A stretch of 8,751 nt of DNA from Chloroflexota bacterium (GTDB lineage Bacteria > Chloroflexota > UBA6077), in contig JAJYKO010000170.1 in NCBI GenBank assembly GCA_021788565.1, positions 1-8,751 of the forward strand. Reading direction: 5' to 3'. The notes under the pieces were generated by a model, which was not told where the DNA came from, searched no databases, and saw nothing but the letters and a program-made list of their open reading frames with translations. Every line of letters starts with the position of its first letter. Position 1 is the first letter of the stretch. A program made the translations under genes and the position numbers. Shown one piece after another: positions 1-5,385 of this stretch.

Positions 1-432
1 GCAAAGCTTGGCGGCTTGCTCTACGTGGGCTCCATGGTCTCGCTACTCGTCTTCGCCTGGTTGAACCGTCGCTGCCTGGGCGTCGCCGTTATGGGGACTG
101 GTCTGCTGATGAATGCCGCGGTAATAGCCGCCAACGGCGGTCAGATGCCGGTCAGCCCTGCAAGGATGGCCGAACAGGGAAGCCTGAACTGGATGATGGC
201 ACAAGAGAGAGGGGGCGCGTGGCTGCCCCACTCGATGATGGGGGATCAAACAAGGCTAGCCTTCCTGGGCGACTCGCTTCTTTTGAGGGCGCCGCGACCG
301 TTAACCAAATCGGTGATCGTCAGCCCGGGCGACCTGGTAGTGGCCGCGGGTGTCCTCCTGTTTCTGCTGGTGATACCCGAGGCGAGGGCAGCCCAAGCCC
401 AGAACCCCGATCACGTGACCTTACCTCAATAA
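1..432 (+). CDS. DUF5317 family membrane protein, 3' part
   Basis: The reading frame is open from the left edge, so the N-terminus is missing; 143 residues are visible before the TAA stop. The visible part has three hydrophobic stretches that look like membrane segments: around residues 5-22 (GGLLYVGSMVSLLVFAW), 27-45, and near the C-terminus (GDLVVAAGVLLFLLVIPEA). The segment NGGQMPVSP follows the second hydrophobic stretch and is typical of the DUF5317 family, small integral membrane proteins of Chloroflexota, Actinomycetota and Firmicutes. Their function is not known. The gene is convergent with the glycosyltransferase-like gene on the other strand, with about 108 bp between the stops. Family assignment rests on this motif and the hydropathy pattern, and no function can be inferred. 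Confidence 0.75.
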   Translation, partial: AKLGGLLYVGSMVSLLVFAWLNRRCLGVAVMGTGLLMNAAVIAANGGQMPVSPARMAEQGSLNWMMAQERGGAWLPHSMMGDQTRLAFLGDSLLLRAPRPLTKSVIVSPGDLVVAAGVLLFLLVIPEARAAQAQNPDHVTLPQ

Positions 433-497
433 GAGCCCGACCGAGGAGAGGATCCACCGTCAAGTCACAAAGACGGCAATGGACACTACGAAATCCC

Positions 498-513
498 CAC
501 CGAGCCCTCGGTG
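498..513. terminator. possible weak bidirectional terminator hairpin between convergent genes
   Basis: A CACCGA / TCGGTG inverted repeat with a 4-base loop lies between the two convergent stop codons. A direct repeat of GTGATCTT (511-518 and 520-527) follows it. There is no clear T-run on either side, so a terminator role is inferred from position only. Confidence 0.25.
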
Positions 514-540
514 ATCTTCGTGATCTTGGTGGCTTTGTGG

Positions 541-1320
541 TTAATGGGTCGGGTCTCGCCCCTCGCGAGAGACGGTGCGAAGTGCTTCGAGCGATTCCAG
601 GGTGAGACGGGTGCGGGATATCCACGAGTCCAGGGGCTGGGACCTCTTCTCCATCCACGCCTCCAGCGATCCCTCGGCGGCGATCTGGTCCTGGAAGTAG
701 TCGGGCGTCTCGAACTCGAGGCCCTCGGTTCGAATGAAGCCCACCCGTAGCCCGGCGAGACGCACCAGGGCAGGCCACTCCGCGTCCGTGGCGTTGGAGT
801 TTGTGACCGATCGCTTCAGCAGCAGGGCTGCTGCCTGGGCGGAGACCCCGCAGGAACCGGCGGTCACGTCCACCGGCTCACCGAACCAGTGCGAGAACCC
901 GCGGTTGGTGATGCCCTCGGTGTCCACCTGAACCCGCGGGTGGGTGGCAAAGGCCCTTTCCGTACGACCGATCATGAGGTAGTCGTGCGCCTGGATCGCA
1001 CGGAGGATTGAGGTAAGTTCGGAAGGGTAGCGATCGATCCAGTGCAGGATGCGGTCGAAGTCGCAGTAGTGTAGGTGGGAGGCTCCCGACAGCAGGCCAA
1101 GCTTCAGCGCGTGTCGCCGACCAACGCCAATCGCCCCGTTACTCTCATCCAAAGACTCGACGGCGACACCCGAGAGAGTACCTAACAGCCTCTCTGAGGT
1201 GCTCGAGGTAGGCACAACGGAGATTCCTTCGTATAACTCCTGGAGCCGGCCCAGCAACCGCCGGGTCGCATCGACCATCCGGCCCTCAGGATCGTGCAGC
1301 GTGGAAACCAGAGTTACCAT
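541..1320 (-). CDS. predicted GT-A-like glycosyltransferase, uncharacterised
   Basis: A protein of 259 residues. I chose the ATG at 1320 (MVTLVSTLHDPEG) because GGAGGAG lies 10 bases upstream. A longer frame back to 1380 would run through an inverted repeat and has no better signal. The sequence starts with a beta strand (VTLVSTLH) and has a NGAIGVGRRHALKLGLL helix at about residues 61-77. Next comes HYCDFDRILHW, in which DFD (87-89) fits the acidic DxD-type metal and nucleotide-sugar site of GT-A folds. A later segment (DVTAGSCG, about 151-158) and an acidic C-terminal third follow. No signal peptide or membrane segment is seen, so it is probably cytosolic. The substrate is unknown and the enzyme class is inferred from layout alone; it could be a nucleotidyl- or sugar-transferase relative. 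It follows the metallophosphoesterase on the same strand after a 273-bp repeat-rich gap. Confidence 0.6.
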   Translation of the reverse strand: MVTLVSTLHDPEGRMVDATRRLLGRLQELYEGISVVPTSSTSERLLGTLSGVAVESLDESNGAIGVGRRHALKLGLLSGASHLHYCDFDRILHWIDRYPSELTSILRAIQAHDYLMIGRTERAFATHPRVQVDTEGITNRGFSHWFGEPVDVTAGSCGVSAQAAALLLKRSVTNSNATDAEWPALVRLAGLRVGFIRTEGLEFETPDYFQDQIAAEGSLEAWMEKRSQPLDSWISRTRLTLESLEALRTVSREGRDPTH

Positions 1321-1355
1321 CGGCGAATCGCTCCTCCTAAACCAAAGCCAGGATG

Positions 1356-1423
1356 AAACCCGCGGGGTCTCGGGGATCACGGCGCGCCAGTTCAGGATCA
1401 GGGGCCAGAGACCCCGCGGGTTT
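1356..1423. repeat. perfect 16-bp inverted repeat with 36-bp spacer
   Basis: The left arm (1356-1371, AAACCCGCGGGGTCTC) and right arm (1408-1423) are exact reverse complements, separated by 36 bases. The spacer itself contains GGATCA twice in direct orientation. In the leftward RNA the structure would sit just upstream of the glycosyltransferase ribosome-binding site and be followed by a moderately U-rich stretch. It could be a leader hairpin, the end of the metallophosphoesterase transcript, or a small interspersed element. Confidence 0.75.
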
Positions 1424-1440
1424 GGTCGCCGCTTTACTTT

Positions 1441-1510
1441 AGCCGTCAGCCGTCAGCCATCGGCTTTCAGCTATGAGTCATCGGCAACGAGTCATCAGTC
1501 ATCGGCAGGC
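1441..1510. repeat. degenerate 7-bp tandem repeat, ten units
   Basis: Read from 1441, the sequence falls into ten consecutive heptamers: AGCCGTC, AGCCGTC, AGCCATC, GGCTTTC, AGCTATG, AGTCATC, GGCAACG, AGTCATC, AGTCATC and GGCAGGC. The approximate consensus is AGYCATC (GATGRCT on the other strand). The unit length is constant but the units differ by substitution, which suggests an old slippage-derived array. It is non-coding and lies between the metallophosphoesterase stop and the glycosyltransferase start. Confidence 0.8.
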
Positions 1511-1575
1511 GGCCGCGCACAGGTCCACTGGCTCCGTGCCGTATCACCAATTAATAGCGGAGAGCAACGAGGCAC

Positions 1576-1591
1576 AGCCCTACGCGGGGCT
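1576..1591 (-). terminator. small hairpin just after the metallophosphoesterase stop
   Basis: AGCCC / GGGCT arms with a 6-base loop lie a few bases past the stop codon of the leftward gene. There is no U-tract, so it may only protect the 3' end or be incidental. Confidence 0.2.
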
Positions 1592-1593
1592 AC

Positions 1594-2358
1594 TCACGGT
1601 TCGACCTCACTCGCGCTGAACTCGCCGGCTGGCGCCCCCACTCGCTTGACCGCTGGAAGCTCGAACAGATGGTAGGTGACGACGAGCGATTGCGCAACGT
1701 TGAACACAGGGATGCCGCCCTTCGTCCGGCTGTAAAGCGTACCGTAATGGCTATGGCCGTGAAAGACGACCTCCGCCCCGAGCCGATCGATGGGCTTCTC
1801 CAACTCCGAGCTTCCAAGAAATGGGTACAGCTCCAGTGGCTCGCCGTTCAGAGTCTCCCGAACAGGGGCGTAGTGGAGGACAACAACGCGACGCTCCGTA
1901 CGGAGTTGAGATAGGGCCCTCTCCAATTTGTCTACCTCAACCAGCCCGGCCATCACAAAGTCCTTTATGCTTTGTTCCCCGAACGCCGTCAGAAGATATC
2001 GGTCGAATCCCCCGGCAAACCCCTTCGTCCCGGCGAAGCCGACCCGTTCGCCGTCCAGCTCGAGATCCACGGCTTCTCCGTCGAGGACGTGGATGCCACT
2101 GGTCTTCAAGAGATCGTAGATCTGGTCCTGCTCGTTCTGCTCGAAATCATGGTTTCCCAGCACCGCCACGACCGGAACGTTTATCCAGCGCAGCTCGCTG
2201 AGCAACTCGCGGGCTTCGGCGATGCGTCCGGTGGCGGTGAGATCACCGGCCAGAACCAGGACGTCCGCCCTATCGTTCACGTCGCGGAGGCTCTCAGCCA
2301 ATTGGCCTCTCATGTGCTCGTGGCAGTGCACGTCCGCGACGGCCGCTATTTTTGGCAT
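1594..2358 (-). CDS. calcineurin-like metallophosphoesterase
   Basis: A 254-residue protein with the full metal-site signature of the calcineurin-like phosphoesterase superfamily. It has D-x-H at residues 9-11 (ADVHCHEH), GD at 38-39 (LAGDLTATG), GNHD at 68-71, a metal-ligand His at 162 (VVLHYAP), and GHSH at 201-204. All residues expected to hold a two-metal centre are present. The start MPKIAAVADVH at 2358 is preceded by AAGGGA four bases upstream and puts the first metal motif at the N-terminus, as is usual. A longer frame to 2421 adds only non-conserved residues. No signal peptide or membrane segment is visible, so it is probably cytosolic. Such enzymes hydrolyse phosphomono- or phosphodiesters; this one resembles the Icc/YfcE-like group, but the substrate cannot be read from the sequence. 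It could be co-transcribed with the downstream glycosyltransferase-like gene. Confidence 0.88.
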   Translation of the reverse strand: MPKIAAVADVHCHEHMRGQLAESLRDVNDRADVLVLAGDLTATGRIAEARELLSELRWINVPVVAVLGNHDFEQNEQDQIYDLLKTSGIHVLDGEAVDLELDGERVGFAGTKGFAGGFDRYLLTAFGEQSIKDFVMAGLVEVDKLERALSQLRTERRVVVLHYAPVRETLNGEPLELYPFLGSSELEKPIDRLGAEVVFHGHSHYGTLYSRTKGGIPVFNVAQSLVVTYHLFELPAVKRVGAPAGEFSASEVEP

Positions 2359-2474
2359 CTGATCCCTTACGTTCGCAAGTCTCACGGCTAAAACATGTGA
2401 TGGGGAAGGAAGCAACCGCAAAAGCTAGGCCAGAAGGGCGCGTGAGGGGGCCTGGTTCAGGACGGCGGTGGCGG

Positions 2475-2573
2475 TTGTAGCGTCGCGCACAGCCCTGCGG
2501 GCCTTCACGCTGCGCTCGCTCGCGTCACGGGCCCGACGTGGCTACCCGTCGGGGACGGGCCCATACGCTACAA
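2475..2573. repeat. 99-bp element with 9-bp inverted ends and internal hairpins
   Basis: The ends TTGTAGCGT (2475-2483) and ACGCTACAA (2565-2573) are exact reverse complements. Inside are CCCGACG / CGTCGGG arms (2532-2538, 2547-2553), a competing CCCGTC / GACGGG pair (2545-2550, 2554-2559), and GGGCCC twice (2529-2534 and 2557-2562). There is no transposase and no clear target-site duplication. The layout resembles a REP-like or miniature inverted-repeat element. No gene is seen in the 2359-2688 interval that contains it. Confidence 0.5.
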
Positions 2574-2611
2574 GTGGCGCCATCGTCAGCCGTGCGCACA
2601 GGCGTAAGGCG

Positions 2612-2644
2612 GGCTCCTTCGTGAAGCACCCTCACGAAGGAGCC
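2612..2644 (-). terminator. 13-bp perfect hairpin, candidate terminator of the Gre-like gene
   Basis: GGCTCCTTCGTGA and its exact reverse complement flank a 7-base loop, 45 bases past the Gre-like stop. The stem is long and stable, but no U-tract follows on either strand. It could terminate leftward transcription or be part of the neighbouring repeat region. Confidence 0.45.
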
Positions 2645-2688
2645 GTGGCAGCGATGGCCTTGAATGATGTTCCGCGAGGGACGACTCG

Positions 2689-3156
2689 TTAATCGACCTG
2701 CACTATCTGCAGTCGGGATTGCCCACTAGGCGTCGAAACGTCGATCCACTCACCGGCACTCCTACCGGCGAGGGCTCGACCGACTGGAGACTCATAGGAG
2801 ATCCGGCTCACACGGACGTCAACCTCCAAAGGACCGACGAGCGTGTAAGACTCCTCCTCTCCGTCCTCCCAGCGAACGGAGACGTTCGATCCCACTCCCA
2901 CGATGCCAGGTCTTCTTTCGGCCGGACCGACCGGGACGGCTCGCGCGAGCGTTCCTTCCAGTTGGATGATGCGGCGCTCGATAGCGGCGATCTCGCTCTC
3001 CAGGTAGCGCGAACCGGCATCTCCAGGGTCCGCCGCCTCGAGGTTCGTCCGATACTCGCTCGTCCTCCAGCCCTGCTGCTCGCGCAGGGATAGGAGTTCC
3101 TCCTGGAACCGCTTCCAGCCCTCTTCGGTCAACATTATTTCGCCCATGACTTTCAT
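2689..3156 (-). CDS. GreA/GreB-family transcription elongation factor homologue
   Basis: A protein of 155 residues, close to the ~158 of GreA. The start MKVMGEIMLT at 3156 has GAGGAGGAG four bases upstream; earlier in-frame ATGs lie inside the leader RNA and are not credible. Residues 8-75 form the N-terminal coiled coil (LTEEGWKRFQEELLSLREQ ... ESEIAAIERRIIQLEGTLARA). Residues 85-155 match the Gre C-terminal FKBP-like domain, notably ESYTLVGPLEVDV, ISYESPVGRALAG and a final IVQVD. Gre factors enter the RNA polymerase secondary channel and stimulate cleavage of backtracked RNA through acidic residues at the coiled-coil tip. Here the usual GDLSEN tip is replaced by ADPGD (42-46). D43 and D46 keep the three-residue spacing of the catalytic pair, but the rest has diverged. 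It may be an active paralogue or a competitor of the Gfh1 type. It is preceded by a c-di-AMP riboswitch and terminator. Confidence 0.85.
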   Translation of the reverse strand: MKVMGEIMLTEEGWKRFQEELLSLREQQGWRTSEYRTNLEAADPGDAGSRYLESEIAAIERRIIQLEGTLARAVPVGPAERRPGIVGVGSNVSVRWEDGEEESYTLVGPLEVDVRVSRISYESPVGRALAGRSAGEWIDVSTPSGQSRLQIVQVD

Positions 3157-3183
3157 GGTTCTCCTCCTCACTCGAACAGGGCC

Positions 3184-3222
3184 AAAAAATAGCTCGGACC
3201 GAAGGCCTAAGCCCCCGGTCCG
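3184..3222 (-). terminator. intrinsic terminator of the riboswitch expression platform
   Basis: On the leftward strand, CGGACCG (3216-3222) pairs with CGGTCCG (3195-3201). Four further pairs (GGGG with CCTT, two of them G-U) extend the stem to a 6-base loop. Six T residues (3184-3189) follow shortly after the stem, so this is a classical intrinsic terminator. It sits between the aptamer and the Gre-like ribosome-binding site, where it can stop transcription before the gene. Confidence 0.85.
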
Positions 3223-3238
3223 GGATGTCATCTTAGCC
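3204..3238 (-). promoter_or_regulatory. candidate antiterminator pairing
   Basis: The RNA segment GGCUAAG just after the aptamer (3232-3238) can pair with CUUAGGCC (3204-3211), with one bulged G. The second segment lies in the upper part and loop of the terminator, so the two structures exclude each other. This is inference from complementarity; the pairing is short. Confidence 0.45.
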
Positions 3239-3240
3239 CC

Positions 3241-3357
3241 TTTCATATGCCTACGGGGTTAGCTGACGGGTTCGGGCTGAAAGAGATACCCTGGGCGCCG
3301 AGGCGCCGTTCACCCCCACTTCCTGGTTCCCCCGCCCTCCACCGATCGGTGGAGGCT
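3241..3357 (-). promoter_or_regulatory. c-di-AMP riboswitch (ydaO/yuaA class)
   Basis: Read on the leftward strand, the leader holds the conserved blocks of the ydaO/yuaA RNA in the right order. These are GGGGGAACC (3325-3333), GGGGGTGAA (3309-3317), a variable GGCGCC-TC-GGCGCC hairpin (3294-3307), then CCCGAACCCGTCAGCTAACC (3257-3276), CCGTAGGC and a trailing TGAAAGGGG. The block around GAACCCGTCAGCTAACC...GTAGGC is the strongest hallmark of this class, whose ligand is cyclic di-AMP. Known members mostly switch genes off when ligand binds. The aptamer is followed within about 20 bases by an intrinsic terminator and then by the Gre-like gene. The outer P1 helix appears to use GCC(T) near 3354-3357 and AGGC at 3249-3252. 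Exact ends are approximate. Confidence 0.9.
3336..3355. repeat. 20-bp perfect palindrome at the 5' edge of the aptamer
   Basis: CCTCCACCGATCGGTGGAGG is fully self-complementary. In the RNA it would form an 8-bp stem with a GATC loop directly before the GGGGGAACC block. The GGTGG arm is also the best candidate for pairing with the ACCCCG segment of the aptamer's closing helix, so the hairpin may compete with the folded aptamer. It could also be a protein-binding operator. Confidence 0.6.
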
Positions 3358-3391
3358 CGGCTGCCTATTTAGTTGTACATCGTCGGTCGCC

Positions 3392-3397
3392 AGTATA
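3392..3397 (-). promoter_or_regulatory. -10 element for the riboswitch transcript
   Basis: The leftward strand reads TATACT, five of six matches to the sigma-70-type -10 consensus. It would place the start of transcription about 25-30 bases before the aptamer, which suits a riboswitch leader. No convincing -35 hexamer is visible upstream, so the call rests on the -10 box and position. Confidence 0.5.
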
Positions 3398-3497
3398 CTA
3401 CAGGTTGATTGTCTCGAATACACCCAAACGCACGAATCTAGCGGCGAGAATCCGGCCGCGTCCCGTTGAAGCCCCAACGCCAGGCCGCAACCGGCGG

Positions 3498-4166
3498 CTA
3501 CCTGGGCGAGGGCTGGCCCGAGGCAGCCACCCGCTTCGGAAGGTAGGCCAGCTTTTGCGTGGGGTCAAGGTTATTCTCGTGGTAGATGCTAGCAAGGTTG
3601 GGGGCGGTGCGGGACTTCATCTCCGCAAACAGGCTCCCTCCAAGCGAGTCAATGCCCACCACCAGAGGCCCCATGTCTCGAACCCGCGCCACCCAGGCGG
3701 CCTCCGGCTCCCCAAGGTCCAGCCAGTGAACGGCGATCACTTCCTCCACCTGGTTGGCGTAGAGCACGGCGCAGCCGCCCGTCGAGTTGAGAAAGCAGCC
3801 ACCCACATCCTTCAGAGCTGCCACTGCTTCAGGCCCCATGGTCCCCTTGCCCACGATGACCCTTATCCCCAGCTGCCGGATCAGTTGCGCCCCCAGCGGA
3901 GTGAAGCGGGAACTGGTGGTCGGTCCGGCCGATAGTATGCGCCACCTGCCGTCCACCTGCCTGGTGATGGGTCCTGAGTGCCACAGTCCACCAGCCGCGA
4001 GATCGAAAGGCAGCTGTTCTCCCCTGGCAAGGGCGTCCACGGCGCGCCGATGGCCCATATCCCGCAGGGTGCAGAGGATCCCGGAAAGGTAAACCGTGTC
4101 GCCGACCCGCAGCTGTCGAATGGTCTCTTCAGCGGCTGGAAGCTCGATCGAGAACTCCCTAGACAT
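3498..4166 (-). CDS. class I (Fe-S) fumarate hydratase, beta subunit
   Basis: A 222-residue protein homologous to the C-terminal half of class I fumarases and to TtdB-type tartrate dehydratase subunits. Characteristic blocks are GDTVYLSGILCTLRDMGHRR (about 22-41), GGLWHSGP (about 60-67), AGPTTSSRFTPL (about 79-90), GKGTMG (about 105-110) and FLNSTGGCAVLYA (about 124-136). With the alpha subunit it forms the enzyme that reversibly hydrates fumarate to malate in the citric acid cycle. The start MSREFSI at 4166 has GAGGAGG seven bases upstream. It overlaps the end of the alpha gene by 8 bp, which indicates translational coupling. The C-terminal tail is somewhat longer than the family core. The family also includes L-tartrate and related hydro-lyases, so substrate is a strong expectation, not a proof. 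Confidence 0.9.
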   Translation of the reverse strand: MSREFSIELPAAEETIRQLRVGDTVYLSGILCTLRDMGHRRAVDALARGEQLPFDLAAGGLWHSGPITRQVDGRWRILSAGPTTSSRFTPLGAQLIRQLGIRVIVGKGTMGPEAVAALKDVGGCFLNSTGGCAVLYANQVEEVIAVHWLDLGEPEAAWVARVRDMGPLVVGIDSLGGSLFAEMKSRTAPNLASIYHENNLDPTQKLAYLPKRVAASGQPSPR

Positions 4167-5064
4167 GGCGCACCTCCTCGGGATGGGTGATGAATTCCAC
4201 TCTCCCATCGTCGTAAATCCTGGCAGTGGAGTAGCGATGTGCCCAGCACTGGAAGATCACCGAGATTGGAACCAGGGCGGTGTGGGTGCCACACAACTCG
4301 GCGTGGACGGCGAGCGCGTAGGTTCCCCCGCCGAATCCCATGGGACCGAGCTTCATTCCGTTGACCGCGGCCAGGATTTGCTGCTCCAGGGCCGCGACGT
4401 TGGGGTCCGGGTTCGGCGAACCCAGATGGGGCCTGAAAAGGGCTCGCTTGGCATTCAGCATGGATTGCTCGGCGGTGCCGCCGATGCCGAGGCCGACGAT
4501 AACCGGCGGGCAGGGTTCTCCTCCAGCGTCCTCGACCGTGTCCAGGACGACCTTCAGGGCCGCCTTACGGGAGTCCTCGCTCGTGAGGATCCAGACGAGG
4601 GTGGATCGCATCTCCGCGCCGAACCCTTTGGTTGTGGCGGTGATCTCGACGTACGGCGCCCCAGGGACGAGGTCGTAGTGGATGATAGGAGTGCCCCAAC
4701 CGGTATTGGTGCCGGGATTACTGAAGTCGAGGGGATGCACAACGGTCTGCCGGAGAGGGATATCCACGGTAGCTCGAGCGACGGCCCGGCTCAAAGCCGC
4801 GCCCGGGTCCCCCTCGATCCTGCAGCCGGTCCCGACGTTCACAAAGAAGAGCGGCACTCCGGTATCCTGACAGATGCTGGTGCTCGTCTCTTCCGCCATT
4901 CTCACGTTGGCAAGAATGGCATCCAGTTGCCGCTGCGCCATCTGATCCGATTCGCTCGCCCGGGCTCTGGAGAGTGCTTCCTTTACGTCCGCGGGAAGCT
5001 GGATGGCGGCGCGCCACAAGAGCTGGTAGGCTACGGAATCCAGGGTATCAGCCGAGATCGACAC
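4159..5064 (-). CDS. class I (Fe-S) fumarate hydratase, alpha subunit
   Basis: A protein of 301 residues carrying the [4Fe-4S] half of a class I fumarase or tartrate dehydratase. Likely cluster cysteines are C65 (in SICQDTG), C185 (in EPCPPVIVGLGIGGT) and C273 (in FQCWAHR), in the order and contexts known for this family. Other hallmarks are HPLDFSNPGTNTGWGTP (about 110-126), EITATTKGFGAEMRS (140-154), and GPMGFGGGTYALAVH (240-254). The start is a GTG at 5064 with GGAGG six bases upstream. It is the first gene of a two-gene operon with the beta subunit. The oxygen-labile cluster of this class suggests anaerobic or low-oxygen metabolism, though aerobes carry it too. The exact 2-hydroxyacid substrate is inferred from family frequency. 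Confidence 0.92.
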   Translation of the reverse strand: MSISADTLDSVAYQLLWRAAIQLPADVKEALSRARASESDQMAQRQLDAILANVRMAEETSTSICQDTGVPLFFVNVGTGCRIEGDPGAALSRAVARATVDIPLRQTVVHPLDFSNPGTNTGWGTPIIHYDLVPGAPYVEITATTKGFGAEMRSTLVWILTSEDSRKAALKVVLDTVEDAGGEPCPPVIVGLGIGGTAEQSMLNAKRALFRPHLGSPNPDPNVAALEQQILAAVNGMKLGPMGFGGGTYALAVHAELCGTHTALVPISVIFQCWAHRYSTARIYDDGRVEFITHPEEVRHV

Positions 5065-5241
5065 AGCTCACCTCCGACGATGTGTTGTGCGCAAGGTCAG
5101 GATCCACGCGGGCAGTCACCAGCATACTTCTACCGGGCCGCCGTGTCACGCGTCAAGTGCACGGACCCTCGGTCGACATCCCCACAGAACTATGGGCTAA
5201 GTGGTAAGATTCCTGACGGCGAGGGGTGGGAGGAGCGTAAC

Positions 5242-5270
5242 TTGACAATTTGTTTTGAAACGCATTCAAT
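5242..5270 (+). promoter_or_regulatory. sigma-70-type promoter for the kinase operon
   Basis: A perfect -35 hexamer TTGACA (5242-5247), a 17-bp spacer and a -10 hexamer TTCAAT (5265-5270, four of six matches) point rightward. Transcription would start near 5277, leaving about 110 bases of leader before the kinase start. The surrounding 30 bases are distinctly AT-richer than the rest of the window. The remainder of the 5065-5385 interval shows no gene; no convincing promoter for the divergent fumarase operon was found in it. Confidence 0.7.
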
Positions 5271-5336
5271 TTACCCTCGTGGCCTTGTGGTCGCGTCGAA
5301 GTCTTCTCGCGCACTTTTCGCCAGGTGATGTTGCCC

Positions 5337-5368
5337 CCGCCAAACGCGCCCTCGCAGAGCGTCGGCGG
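5337..5368 (+). other. hairpin in the kinase leader
   Basis: CCGCC-AA-ACGC (5337-5347) can pair with GCGT-C-GGCGG (5359-5368), leaving an 11-base loop and a small internal loop. It ends 7 bases before the GGAG site used by the chosen start, so it may affect translation or RNA stability. There is no T-run, so it is not a terminator. Confidence 0.35.
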
Positions 5369-5385
5369 TGGGACTGGAGTCGAGT

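Noticed and set aside
1321..1380. N-terminal extension of the glycosyltransferase-like gene to 1380
   Set aside because: The extra 20 codons run through one arm of a perfect inverted repeat, and the internal ATG at 1320 has a good GGAGGAG site.
1441..1510. CRISPR array
   Set aside because: The unit is 7 bp with no spacers and there are no cas genes, so it is a simple tandem repeat.
3157..3246. Upstream in-frame ATGs (3246, 3231) that would extend the Gre-like protein
   Set aside because: They fall at the end of the riboswitch and before the terminator. The added residues match nothing in Gre proteins, and the ATG at 3156 has a strong ribosome-binding site.
3257..3300. TPP riboswitch or T-box on the forward strand
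   Set aside because: The forward strand reads GGGCTGAAAGAGATACCC, loosely like a TPP element, but the second TPP half is missing and no rightward gene follows. The reverse strand matches the c-di-AMP class far better.
3464..3479. Hairpin CGTTG/CAACG as terminator of the fumarase operon
   Set aside because: The stem is only five pairs with no U-tract, so read-through into the riboswitch leader cannot be excluded.
5072..5150. Promoter for the fumarase operon (TTGACG-like box on the reverse strand)
   Set aside because: A TTGACG is present but no acceptable -10 box lies at 16-18 bp from it.
4096..5328. Long rightward open frame of about 410 codons opposite the fumarase genes
   Set aside because: It lies antisense to two clearly conserved fumarase subunits. 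Its translation has no recognisable domain and looks like the shadow of high-GC codon use.
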